DNA of 64,000 nt from PRS1 sp965250265 (GCA_965250265.1 CBDFNO010000014.1:186001-250000); one strand, 5' to 3'; shown: positions 26,982-36,399, numbered from the stretch's first letter. The notes: generated by a model from the sequence alone, not told the origin. A program made the numbers and translations.

Positions 26982-27951
26982 ATGAAAAAATCTACTTTCA
27001 TTGTAATTGGGTTACTTCTTTTCGTAATTTCTTGTAAAGATTCTAAAAATGAAACCGAAATAGTTACTAAAACGCCGCCATCATCCAGATATGCTTGTGT
27101 CCCACAAATTACATATGCCTTCTCATACTTATATTAGAACCGGCGAATACCACAAAGGCACCTTATCTAATATTGCAGCGGTTAAAGCAGATAGCACTTA
27201 TGTTACCACTTGTCATGCGCAAGGTGCTTATCCTCTAGCCTACTATCCACATAACTATCATTTTATGGCAGCTACTGCTACTTTAGAAGGTAATAGTCAC
27301 TGGGCAATGATTGGTGCAAAAAAAGTGTCGGAACATGTACATCCTGAAATTATGAAACAACCAGGTTGGGGAACCTTGCAACATTATTATACCATACCTT
27401 ATTATGTTGCTGCTAAATTTAAAAAATGGGATGATATTTTAGCGATGGATCTTAAAACCTATGGTTTAAAATATCCAAAAGCCATTCGCCACTATGCCGA
27501 AGGTATGGCACATTTGGGGCAAGGTAATATGGATAAAGCCAAAGCTGAATTGGCTGAATTAGAAATTTTAGCTAAAGATGAAAGTTTAAAAGAGGTTACT
27601 GTTTGGGATATTAATTCAGTTTACGAGTTGGTACAAATAGCTGAAAAAGTTTTAAAAGCAGAAATTTTGGCTGTTGAAGAAAATTACGAAGAAAGTCTTA
27701 CTCTATTAAGTGAAGCTGTAGTTATTGAAGATGCATTAAATTATAATGAACCTCCAGATTGGTTTTTCTCCATTCGTCATCATTTAGGAGCCATACAAAT
27801 TGAATCCGGATTATATACTGATGCAATAACTACCTACGAGGAAGATTTAAATCGTTTACCAAAAAATGGTTGGGCATATCATGGATTAAAACGAGCTTAC
27901 ACAAAATTAGGCAATGAGGAAAAGGCAAAATATATGCAGATGGCATATTGA
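26982..27951 (+). pseudogene. TPR lipoprotein with large internal deletion and frame change
   Basis: An ATG at 26982 opens a lipoprotein signal (MKKSTFIVIGLLLFVISC, lipobox VISC) but this frame stops at TAG after 51 codons. A second frame from 27091 (MLVSHKLHMPSHTYIRTGEY) continues for 286 residues with tetratricopeptide-like helices. In the family I recall, a few hundred residues of TPR sequence separate the signal peptide from the HMPSHTYIR motif. Here they are almost adjacent, so an internal part appears lost and the frame changed. A product from 27091 would lack an export signal. Confidence 0.8.
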
Positions 27952-28306
27952 AGAAAGCTGGATGGATGCCGATTTTGAAATAACGGGTTCTAAAATGGAA
28001 TAAAAATTCCGAGAGTATTTTCGTAAGTAGGTAGTAGTAGCAATTAATTATACACATTGTTGTGCTCTCGTCTTACCTTAAGTAACTCAAGAGCTCTAAT
28101 TTAAAACAAGGTTTTTTTATTATTGATTTACGCAATTATAAATAAGATAATGAGTCGTTGAAATAAGAGGGTACAATCTATGAGTTTGCTACAATTTTTG
28201 AAATAGAAAGGTACTAATTAACCGCTAATTCTCCCAAGGTAAAGAGGCCATTTCATTTTTTATATAATTTGATATTAAAGTTCCTGAATATTTAAAGAAA
28301 TCAGAA
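27952..28306. other. Intergenic stretch without a recognised gene
   Basis: This AT-rich gap lies between the TPR pseudogene and the radical SAM remnant. It contains CATTGTTGTGCTC near 28064-28076, which resembles the right end of the repeat element at 29898-30149. I see no gene, RNA or terminator. Confidence 0.5.
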
Positions 28307-29392
28307 TTAAAAAAAATTAATCCCATCAAGATAGGCTTCAGTCATAGCATAAAAACTTTTTTCAATTACACAATCTCTGTACTCATATGAATCAAAATTC
28401 GAAGCAATAGGTGAAGTATCACAATGTCCGTAAAAAACACAGTTCTCACATACTTGCTTTTTTAATAAATGTTCGTCCTCTTCTAGGTGATTATATCTTG
28501 AGGTACTCAAAATTTCAGTGATTCTCATGTCAGACACATTCGCGATTACATAGGAGCTCCTATGAGCCGCACAACTTAAAGATCCATCTCGATCAACTAC
28601 AAGGACTTCACTCCCGAGGTTTTGATCTATCATGAAGAGGACGTACTAGGCCTAGTTTCTTCATAATAATTGTTGTCAAACACTCATCGAATGGATGTAT
28701 TTTTAGGTTGCAAATTATTATTTAACCATAGCTCAAATAGTTTAATCATTGTATAAAGCACTTCATCTCTTGAAACTTCAACCCTTGAAGATTCCTACTT
28801 TGTGGGCCTCCAAACAAGGGAAGCAACTTTGCAGGAACATTAAGATCACTTAACTCTTGGAATAGCTGATGATAGTTTGAAACTGTGTGATTAGCAAGCA
28901 CTGTAATTATTTCAAACGAAACATTACTATCATTCAATCTCAATAGATTGTTATTTACCCTTTTTTTCAGTTTCCTTGCCATTTGTAGAAACGCGAACTC
29001 CATGAATAAAGTCAAAAGAAACACCGATGTCAAAGTTGTGTTTTCTCAAACTTCTAAATGGTCATTGCTCAAGGAGTACAGATTTGTTTGTATACAATTT
29101 TTAATACGACCTTCAATAATCCATTCACTTGGAAATATATCCTTTTGTAGATTAAGCACCATTTCGTAATAAGAGACAGGTAATAAAAGTGGCTCTCCTC
29201 CATGCCATATAATATCACTGACTATTGGAATTCCAAGTTTCTTTTCTGCTAATTTACTATATTCAAGAATAGCCGTTAAAGAATGTTTCCATACTTCTTT
29301 AGACATACGGCTTGGTCTGAAAGGCTATCCCATTCATAACAATAATTACATCGCAAGTTGCACAGCTTAGTGACTTTTATAACCCATTGCAT
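28307..29392 (-). pseudogene. Radical SAM/SPASM peptide-maturase-like protein, several frameshifts
   Basis: Read across frames, the minus strand from 29392 gives MQWVIKVTKLCNLRCNYCYE (radical SAM CxxxCxxC), then HGGEPLL, NFDIGVSFDFIHGVRVSTNG and LLPLFGGPQSRN. It ends with a SPASM-like Cys region (CENCVFYGHC, with a later DCVIEK). Total length would be about 360 residues. The overall form recalls cyclophane-forming maturases of the GrrM/OscB/Fxs type. The frame breaks near 29310-29320, 29051, 28990-28996, 28755, 28700 and 28630. Several breaks are in homopolymer runs, and coding sequence between them is clean. It starts 20 bases after the small gene at 29413-29756, so the two look like a pair. 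Confidence 0.75.
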
Positions 29393-29412
29393 ATGATTGT
29401 ATAGAATGTTGA

Positions 29413-29756
29413 GTTAGTTTCTAAGTAGAGCAAAAGCAGCAAATTTTCCATTTACCATGCTATCTCCTCCGGTTATTTCCCCTTTTTTCTACAACAATGC
29501 TTTTCCCGTCTTGCAAAATAAATTTTCCCGAAGGATTGTTTTCAACTATTACTCTTTTGAAACTTCTCTACTAGGACTTTATCCCCTTTAACCGTAAGTT
29601 TTAATTCTTGCCATCTTGGTCCTTAACAACCACTGAATCACTACTCAACGGATCGTTACTTCTTGTTGTACAGCCAATTATGGACGCTGAAGTAGCAATT
29701 ATAAGTGCTCCACCAACAATTTTTTTTATGGCTTCCCTTTTAGATATTTTGGTCAT
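29413..29756 (-). pseudogene. Small Tat/lipoprotein-leader gene, possible substrate of the maturase, frameshifted
   Basis: The frame begins MTKISKREAIKKIVGGALII and reaches a lipobox-like SIIGC near residue 28; KR followed by a hydrophobic run is Tat-like. The first frame stops after about 51 codons. In other frames the sequence continues with ELKLTVKGDKVLVEKF, VIVENNPSGKFILQDGKS and finally GGDSMVNGKFAAFALLRN. The full product would be about 113 residues, small, exported and with a GG-containing C-terminus, just upstream of a radical SAM/SPASM gene. A role as peptide substrate is inference; I do not recognise the family. Confidence 0.55.
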
Positions 29757-29897
29757 GACTTTATAAGATTGATAGTTAATTAATAGATTTTACTAGTTTA
29801 AATGTAAGAATAATAATTCATTTAATCAAAAAATCATTAAACTAATAGACCAAAAAGCTATTATGTTATAAATCAAGTCGATACTTATTTAATGATG

Positions 29898-30149
29898 GTG
29901 CACAACGGTTTGTTTATAATTTGTAGTGTTTAGACTTGAGAGCGTAGCTTGCCGAAGGATTTGCGCATGATTATCCGATGAACTGAGCTTCTTTTGAGCT
30001 TTGGTAGGCTTGAAAGCAGCAGCGTATGAATCAGAAGGGCAAGTTTTGCCGTTTTTTATCCGATTTAAAGATAGTTAAATAATCGTAGTTCAACTCATTT
30101 AACCACTTACGCCATGAATTGTACGCGTTGTTGTAGCACGTTTTTTTTT
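29898..30149. repeat. Non-coding element bounded by imperfect inverted repeats
   Basis: The left end GTGCACAACG (29898-29907) matches the reverse complement of the right end CGTTGTTGTAGCAC (30126-30139), apart from a four-base insertion. A run of nine T follows the right end. The interior (~220 bp) is less AT-rich than its surroundings and has no reading frame of note. Such end-paired units often occur in many copies between genes in Flavobacteriaceae; that is recollection, not shown here. The rest of the 29757-30329 gap is AT-rich promoter-type sequence. Confidence 0.45.
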
Positions 30150-30272
30150 ATTCTTATTAGTTATTAAAGATTCATGATATTTATAAATATTACTCCTAGT
30201 TATTAGTTAATTTTCAAATTCAAATATGTATTATTTAGAATTCTGTTTATTAGCTATTTATAATGATTTATC

Positions 30273-30303
30273 TTGTAATAAGATAATTTTAGTCCTAAAT
30301 TTG
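30273..30303 (+). promoter_or_regulatory. Bacteroidota-type promoter of the Cys-rich lipoprotein gene
   Basis: TTG at 30273-30275 and TAAATTTG at 30296-30303 are separated by 20 bases. This is a full match to the TTG / TAnnTTTG promoter of Bacteroidota, 26 bases before the ATG at 30330. Confidence 0.6.
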
Positions 30304-30329
30304 ATAAACTAATCTTAAACCTTTCAATT

Positions 30330-30759
30330 ATGAAAAATTATATTAAACTTTTTATTACAACCATTTTCGTCGTTGCAATATCGTGTGGTGAATCCACAGA
30401 AAACTCCAGAAACCTTGGATATAGAAAATACACCTGTTATATCTAATGAAAATATTTCAACTGAAAATACTGATAAAAAAGTAGTTTTGAAAGTGAACAC
30501 TAAAGAATTAGAGGATGGTTTTCATTACATGAATACTCCTAACGGAAACAAGTTCTTCGTTGAAATGTCAAATAGAAAGCCCAGTGCTGTCTATATTACT
30601 AACAAAGTAGGCAAAGTCATTAGAGGAATATCCATTTTTGGAAATACCTTGTTAGAATTTTCTTGTAGTGGCTCTGGGTGTGTATGCAAGGGAGACGATG
30701 ATTGTAATGATATGTTTAGTACCAATGTTTGTGGTAGGTTTGCAATTTGTCATTGGTGA
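30330..30759 (+). pseudogene. Small Cys-rich lipoprotein, one frameshift near the N-terminus
   Basis: The start at 30330 gives a lipoprotein signal MKNYIKLFITTIFVVAISCGE. A one-base change near 30390-30400 shifts it from the frame that then runs to 30759. The body continues KTPETLDIENTPVISNENIS and ends with a Cys-rich tail (SCSGSGCVCKGDDDCNDMFS, then CGRFAICHW). The CxCxGDDDCNDMF form occurs in various small exported Bacteroidota proteins as far as I recall. Corrected length is about 143 residues. Function unknown. A good promoter lies just upstream, so the gene may be live and the shift an artefact. Confidence 0.65.
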
Positions 30760-31050
30760 GCCTCCAATTTGTTTATTGTGAGAGATAAAATGTTATTCAT
30801 ATAATAATTTAGTATCTATTGACAAACTTGTATTGATAAATATTGGTATTTTTCCAATCAAGGATAACAATGCCTTTTACCCATCTTTCCAATATTATTA
30901 TAATCTTTCAAATGTGCTACAATGTATTGATATGGTCATTTTTAATTGATTATATCAGACGATAAGCGAAGTTAGATTTTTAAATTTTTAAAGTCAGCAG
31001 TTTAAAGCAAAAGCTCAAGTAAAGTTATTACGAAACCATTAAACAACAGC

Positions 31051-32453
31051 TTAAATATGCAATGCTCTATTTTCTGTAGCAGCAAGAGCGGCTTCTTTTA
31101 TAGCTTCGGTAAATGTAGGATGTGCATGAGACATACGAGCCACATCTTCGGCAGAAGCTCTATATTCCATAGCCACAACAGCTTCAGCGATCATATCGGC
31201 AGCACGTGCGCCAACCATATGTACGCCTAATATTTCATCGGTAATTTTATCTGCAAGAATTTTTACAAATCCGTCTAAATCCATACTAGCACGACTTCTA
31301 CCTAATGCTCGCATCGGGAATTGTCCAACTTTGTATTCTATTCCTGCTTCTTTAAGTTGCTCTTCTGTTTTACCAACTGCAGCAACTTCCGGCCATGTAT
31401 AAACCACTCCAGGAATAAGATTATAATCAATATGTGGTTTTTGTCCCGCTAAAGTTTTCAGCAACAAACACACCTTCTTCTTCAGCTTTATGTGCTAACA
31501 TTGCTCCTTTTATGACATCGCCAATGGCGTATATATTTTGAACACTTGTTTTGTAAATTATCGTTAACCTCTACCATGCCTCTTTCATTTATTGATACGC
31601 CAGCAGCTACAGCATTTAAACCATCTGTATATGGACGGCGACCTACAGAAACCAAGCAATAATCACCTCTAAACTCTACTTCTTCTCCTTTTTTGTTATC
31701 TGCTTTAACAACGACCTCATCACCTACTCTTTCAACAGACTTCACTTTATGAAGCGCATTGATCTTAAACTTTTGCTTCTTTAAAACCTTATTTAATTCT
31801 TTAGACAGCCCTGCATCCATTGTTGGGACAATTCTATCCATGAATTCTACTACAGTAACTTCAGAACCTAATCGTCTATACACTTGTCCAAGTTCTAAAC
31901 CAATAACACCTCCTCCAATTACAATTAAATGTTTTGGGATCTCCTTTAGTTTTAAGGCTTCGGTAGATGTAATTATTCGTTCTTTATCTAAAGTAATAAA
32001 TGACAAGTTAGAAGGTTTACTTCCAGTAGCTATGATCGTGTTCTTAGCTTCAATTTCAGTGGTTTCATTTCCAGAAATTGTAATATGAGTTGCATCTTTA
32101 AAACTTCCTAAGCCTTGGTAAACATCAATCTTATTTTTTTTCATTAAGAAATCGATTCCTCCAGTGGTTTGATCCACAACCGCTTGTTTACGAGCAATCA
32201 TTTTTTCAAGATTCACTTTAATGTCACCGGGAATTTCGATACCATGTTCTTCAAAATGCTTAACAGCATCTTCGTAATGATGCGACGAATCTAAAAGTGC
32301 TTTACTTGGTATACATCCAACATTTAAACAGGTGCCTCCAAGCGTAGAATACTTTTCAATAATAGCAGTTTTCATGCCTAACTGTGCACAACGTATGGCT
32401 GCAACATATCCTCCAGGTCCAGAACCAATAATAGCTACATCGTATGAAGTCAT
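31051..32453 (-). pseudogene. lpd: Dihydrolipoyl dehydrogenase, split by two frameshifts
   Basis: The N-terminal piece (31488-32453) has the FAD motif GSGPGGYVAA, the redox-active CLNVGC motif and the NAD motif VIGGGVIGLELG. The C-terminal piece (31051-31473) has the dimerisation domain with HAHPTFTEA. Between them the expected sequence (YAIGDVIKGAMLAHKAEEEG) is present in a third frame. Restoring the frame needs removal of one A at each of two short A-runs (plus-strand T-runs at 31549-31552 and 31455-31458). Lpd is the E3 subunit of 2-oxoacid dehydrogenase complexes. If no other copy exists, such damage would be costly, so sequence error is a serious alternative. Confidence 0.9.
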
Positions 32454-32524
32454 AAAGTAGTTTTATAAAAATTTGAAGACAAAAATACAAATGTTTTATG
32501 GTAAGGCAATAAAAAAGGGATTAC

Positions 32525-33031
32525 TTAATACAAAGCAATTCTAGTTTCTTTTAAACCCAGCGAAGTTAAATATTCTTTTACTTCTAGAGCATCGTCACCA
32601 CCTTTATTGGCATGATGTAATAAAGTAAAGCCATGAGGTCCTTTAGCATTTAAAACACTTGGCGAAAATTCTATCATTGGCTTAACAATATCCATTCTAC
32701 CAAATAGAGCAGCAGTAAAAATATTAGCTTGTGCACCATTATCTAGAAAATATTTAGCAAGTTCTTTATATCCAACATGGCTTGCTGCTCCAAGTCCAGT
32801 TTCAAAATCACCTAATTTCCAATCATGGGCTGCATTAAGCAATGTTGGGTGTTCTTCGAGAAGTTCCTTTACTCTGTCCATATCGCTATGTGACTTGCCA
32901 ACAAATTCCTGAACCAATTTTTTGTCTAGTTGTGGGTTTTCATCTTGATATGCTGTAAATGAAAATAAAGGAATGGCAGGAATTAATAAAGAACCTATAC
33001 CTACTGATTTTAAAAACTGATTACGTTGCAT
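32525..33031 (-). CDS. Exported ankyrin-repeat protein
   Basis: The 168 residues start with a signal-like stretch (MQRNQFLKSVGIGSLLIPAI). Ankyrin-type repeats follow, for example LGAASHVGYKELAKYFLDNG, GRMDIVKPMIEF and GFTLLHHANKGG. It is likely periplasmic or membrane-attached and binds a protein partner; no catalytic motif is visible. It lies upstream of lpd on the same strand. Confidence 0.82.
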   Translation of the reverse strand: MQRNQFLKSVGIGSLLIPAIPLFSFTAYQDENPQLDKKLVQEFVGKSHSDMDRVKELLEEHPTLLNAAHDWKLGDFETGLGAASHVGYKELAKYFLDNGAQANIFTAALFGRMDIVKPMIEFSPSVLNAKGPHGFTLLHHANKGGDDALEVKEYLTSLGLKETRIALY

Positions 33032-33131
33032 GGTCTTGTTTTTTTAGGTTTTTTTGAAGTTAGAAAAAAATTAAAATAAACCGTAAGTGTTTAACATTGC
33101 TTTATGTTAATTGTTATTATGAAAAAAATAA

Positions 33132-33758
33132 TCAGGGAGGAAACCCAAGCATATTTCCCATCCCAACAGTAAACAGCCAGCAGCCATAGATAGCATGTTC
33201 AACAGATACTAAAAGTGTTGATTTCGTTCTGCTAAATGTAATGGCAAATAAAAGTCCTCCTAAAAATGTGAGTACAATAACTAATGTGCTTTTAAAGAAT
33301 AAATGTGCTAAAGAAAACACAATTGCGTTAACGAAAATGAATAAATTTTGATTAGAAAATAATACTCTATATCGTTGAAAAAAGAAAGTTCTGTAAATTA
33401 ACTCTTGAGGATACACCGAAAAGAAACTGTAAAAAAATAAAATAAACAGCCAGAGTTTAGATTTATAAAGCATCACACTAAAGAGATGTTCTTTGTCCAT
33501 AACCCACATATAAATTGTCGTAATAATTGCTATTAATAACAACTTAACTAGTGTCTGCTTAAAAAACTTCTTCCAGTTTAAATTTGGGGCTATTTTAAAC
33601 TGGTTTTTTTCAATTCTCAAAAGCACAAAAATAATATATGCAAAACCAATAATTCCAATTGTCATTTTAATCCAAATTAGAAAGTCAATAGTAAAGCTTA
33701 TTGGTATCAAAATAAATATAAGAAGGAATTCTGTTAGCTTATAAGTCGTTGATTGCAT
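33132..33758 (-). CDS. CPBP-family intramembrane protease-like protein
   Basis: About 208 residues and several membrane helices. The usual first motif EExxxR appears as QELIYR, so one of the two glutamates is replaced. FSLAH and EHAIYG supply the other motifs with His. CPBP proteins include CAAX prenyl proteases and bacteriocin self-immunity proteins. The start is taken at the methionine at 33758, four bases after the stop of the Lrp gene; an upstream in-frame methionine (33797) would overlap that gene. It is probably co-transcribed with the Lrp regulator. Confidence 0.8.
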   Translation of the reverse strand: MQSTTYKLTEFLLIFILIPISFTIDFLIWIKMTIGIIGFAYIIFVLLRIEKNQFKIAPNLNWKKFFKQTLVKLLLIAIITTIYMWVMDKEHLFSVMLYKSKLWLFILFFYSFFSVYPQELIYRTFFFQRYRVLFSNQNLFIFVNAIVFSLAHLFFKSTLVIVLTFLGGLLFAITFSRTKSTLLVSVEHAIYGCWLFTVGMGNMLGFPP

Positions 33759-33762
33759 AGAT

Positions 33763-34221
33763 CTATATATTAATTGCCGTTGTGTGTTTAACTTCATTAA
33801 TCATAAATGTGCTATGTGTACTCCCAATATGGTCGATTTTTGTCAATCTATTTACCATAAATTCTCTAAAAGTTTCCATATCCTTTACCAATACTTTTAA
33901 TAAGTAGTCGTAATCACCACTAATATGATAACACTCCATAACTTCACTTAATTTAGCAACTTCGTGCTCAAATTTTACGACGTAATCTTGTGAATGTTGT
34001 ACCAACTTAATTTGACAAAATGCAACAAACGACTTGTCTACTTTTTCCTTTTTAACTAGCGCTACATATTTATTTATAACACCTTCTCGTTCTAATTTTT
34101 TGATGCGTTCATAAATTGCTGTAACAGAAAGATTCAATTTATTAGAAAGCTCCTTATTTGTTTGCTTACTGTCTCTTTGTAGCAATTCTAACAGTTTTTT
34201 ATCTATAACATCTAATGCCAT
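33763..34221 (-). CDS. Lrp/AsnC-family transcription regulator
   Basis: The 152 residues have an N-terminal AsnC helix-turn-helix (DKKLLELLQRDSKQTNKELS, then LSVTAIYERIKKLEREGVI) and a C-terminal RAM ligand-binding domain. Such regulators respond to amino acids. It is transcribed away from the PLP-dependent sulfur-amino-acid enzyme gene at 34388 across a 166-base intergenic region, the classic arrangement for control of the divergent gene. Confidence 0.92.
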   Translation of the reverse strand: MALDVIDKKLLELLQRDSKQTNKELSNKLNLSVTAIYERIKKLEREGVINKYVALVKKEKVDKSFVAFCQIKLVQHSQDYVVKFEHEVAKLSEVMECYHISGDYDYLLKVLVKDMETFREFMVNRLTKIDHIGSTHSTFMINEVKHTTAINI

Positions 34222-34387
34222 TATTGAAAAATATTCAGTTTATACCATTCCGAAGAGCAATATAATTAAAATTAAACTATTAAATACAATAATTATAGAT
34301 TTAATTTCTAAATTTTTGAATGTCTATTGATTATAAAACTATTAATAACGAAATTTGCACCACAATTAACTACTAAACAGCAATACA

Positions 34388-35617
34388 ATGGTCTTTAAAC
34401 CCGCAAATAAAATTCAGGATTTACAATACTTTGGAGAGTTTGGAGGTGTTAATCCTTCTATTTCAGATTCATCAACCTACACCTTCCTTTCGGCAAAAAC
34501 CATGTTCGATACCTTTGAAGGTAATGCAGATGGTTGCTACTTATATTCCAGACACACAACACCAAGTAACTTGTATTTAGGCGAAGCTTTGGCAGCTATG
34601 GAAGGTACTGAAACTGCTAACGTTTCTGCCTCCGGAATGGGAGCCATCACTCCTGCATTATTACAACTATGTGGAGATGGTGACCATATTGTTTCAAGTA
34701 GAACTATTTATGGTGGAACTTATGCGTTCCTAAAAAACTTCACACCAAGATTTAATATTTCAACATCTTTTGTTGACATAACTAAATTAGATGTTGTTGA
34801 AGCCGCTATAACAAACAACACTAAAGTATTGTATTGTGAATCTGTTAGTAATCCACTTTTGGAAGTTGCAAATATTACTAGTTTATCAAAATTGGCAAAA
34901 AAATATAATTTAAAATTGGTTGTTGATAATACCTTTTCGCCTTTATCAATTTCGCCAGCAAAATTAGGAGCTGATGTTGTAATACACAGTTTAACAAAAT
35001 TCATTAATGGTTCTTCTGATACTGTTGGTGGTGTTATTTGTGGAACACAAGAATTTATTGATGACTTAAGAAATGTAAATCATGGTGCCTCGATGTTATT
35101 AGGTGCTACAATGGATAGTTTTCGCTCGGCTTCTATCTTAAAAAATTTAAGAACGCTTCATATTAGAATGCAACAACATAGTAAAAATGCCATATACCTT
35201 GCTGAAAAGTTTGAAGCCGATGGTTTAAAAACTGTGTATCCTGGTTTAGCATCACATCCTTCACATAAGTTATTTAAATCCATGATGAACGAGAAGTATG
35301 GTTTTGGAGGCATGCTAACTATTGATGTTGGATCATTAGATAAAGCTAATGAGCTTATGGAATTGATGCAACATAAAAATCTAGGTTATTTGGCTGTGAG
35401 TTTAGGATTTTATAAAACATTATTCTCTGCACCTGGAAGCTCTACTTCATCTGAAATTCCAGAAGACGAGCAAGAAGCAATGGGATTAAGCGATGGATTA
35501 ATTCGTTTTTCAATTGGATTAGATGCAGATATTGAACGCACTTATATAATGATGAGAAAGTGTATGGAATATTTAAATATTTTGGAATCAAAAAACAAAT
35601 TACAAGAAACTATGTAA
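34388..35617 (+). CDS. PLP-dependent Cys/Met metabolism enzyme (methionine gamma-lyase type)
   Basis: The 409-residue fold-type I enzyme of the Cys/Met family has the Schiff-base lysine in IHSLTKFING (about residue 205). YSRHTTPSN and GSSTSSEIP are substrate and phosphate-region motifs. Methionine gamma-lyase, cystathionine lyase and O-acetylhomoserine sulfhydrylase share this fold, so the exact reaction is open. The divergent Lrp-type regulator suggests amino-acid-controlled catabolism. A bidirectional terminator follows. Confidence 0.85.
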   Translation: MVFKPANKIQDLQYFGEFGGVNPSISDSSTYTFLSAKTMFDTFEGNADGCYLYSRHTTPSNLYLGEALAAMEGTETANVSASGMGAITPALLQLCGDGDHIVSSRTIYGGTYAFLKNFTPRFNISTSFVDITKLDVVEAAITNNTKVLYCESVSNPLLEVANITSLSKLAKKYNLKLVVDNTFSPLSISPAKLGADVVIHSLTKFINGSSDTVGGVICGTQEFIDDLRNVNHGASMLLGATMDSFRSASILKNLRTLHIRMQQHSKNAIYLAEKFEADGLKTVYPGLASHPSHKLFKSMMNEKYGFGGMLTIDVGSLDKANELMELMQHKNLGYLAVSLGFYKTLFSAPGSSTSSEIPEDEQEAMGLSDGLIRFSIGLDADIERTYIMMRKCMEYLNILESKNKLQETM

Positions 35618-35644
35618 CTTTGCTTTTATAATTTCATATATAAT

Positions 35645-35679
35645 AAAAAACTCCTCTTTAAGAGGAGTTTTTTTTTTAA
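35645..35679. terminator. Bidirectional rho-independent terminator
   Basis: AACTCCTC and GAGGAGTT pair around a short TTTAA-type loop, with a run of A before and T after. It serves the plus-strand PLP enzyme gene and overlaps the 3' end of the convergent DinB gene (stop at 35676-35678). Confidence 0.85.
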
Positions 35680-36146
35680 TACAATCTGTAAGTCGGAGCC
35701 TTAATCCCTTGCATACGCAATGAAACCAGCGCTTGTCCTCTGTGATGAATAATATGTTCTTTAATGAATCGAAAACCTTGTTCTTTGGTAAACGTTGGGC
35801 TATTTGGATCAAAAGGCACTTTAAAAGTTTCGTTTAAACTTTCGGCATTCATACTTTCGTAAGTTGAAATAAGACTATCAAAAGCTTCTGTAAGAGTTTT
35901 AATGCATTCTGCTTTAGATGTTCCCATTTCCTTTTCCATCTTGCCTATATTAGCAAATACTTCAGGATCGGTTGGCATTGGTTCACCATTAATAAACATA
36001 CCTATTAAAAATTTTGACGACATACCAATGTGAGCTAATTGTTCTCCAAAACTTCTAACAGAGTCAGAGGGTTTAAAAGAGTACTTGTCTTCTGGCATAA
36101 CTTCTGCAATTTCTAATGTATATGCTTTAACAGCTTCCATCATCAA
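35676..36146 (-). CDS. DinB-family protein; signal peptide out of frame upstream
   Basis: The 156 residues show the DinB four-helix fold with FIKEHIIHHRGQALVSLRMQ, whose His residues would bind a metal. The family includes thiol S-transferases and many uncharacterised enzymes. Upstream, an ATG at 36258 begins a signal peptide (MNKI then YFVLCALVLSTIAFVG) that joins this frame only if one base is removed from the A-run at 36239-36244. The true gene is therefore probably 35676-36258, exported, with a one-base frameshift in the sequence as given. Confidence 0.8.
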   Translation of the reverse strand: MMMEAVKAYTLEIAEVMPEDKYSFKPSDSVRSFGEQLAHIGMSSKFLIGMFINGEPMPTDPEVFANIGKMEKEMGTSKAECIKTLTEAFDSLISTYESMNAESLNETFKVPFDPNSPTFTKEQGFRFIKEHIIHHRGQALVSLRMQGIKAPTYRLY

Positions 36147-36399
36147 ACCAGAGGATTCAGAAGAATTTTCTTTTACCGAAATGTCGTCAACTCCAACAAA
36201 CGCAATAGTGCTTAAGACAAGTGCACAAAGAACAAAGTAAAAAATAGATTTTATTCATAATTATTTTAGTTTAGATTAAGCTTAAAAGTAACAAATTTAT
36301 TAGTGCATCTTTGATAATTTGTAAATTAATGTCAAAATGGTTAATTACTTTTTACAATCCTTTAAGATTTCTAAAATAGAAGAATTACATTTGATAAAC

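Noticed and set aside
29898..30149. Integron attC site or origin of transfer
   Set aside because: The ends recall attC core sites, but there is no integrase, no cassette array and the spacing is long, so a generic repeat is the safer label.
34222..34387. SAM or other riboswitch before the PLP sulfur-amino-acid gene
   Set aside because: There is no conserved riboswitch core or terminator hairpin; the divergent Lrp regulator explains control better.
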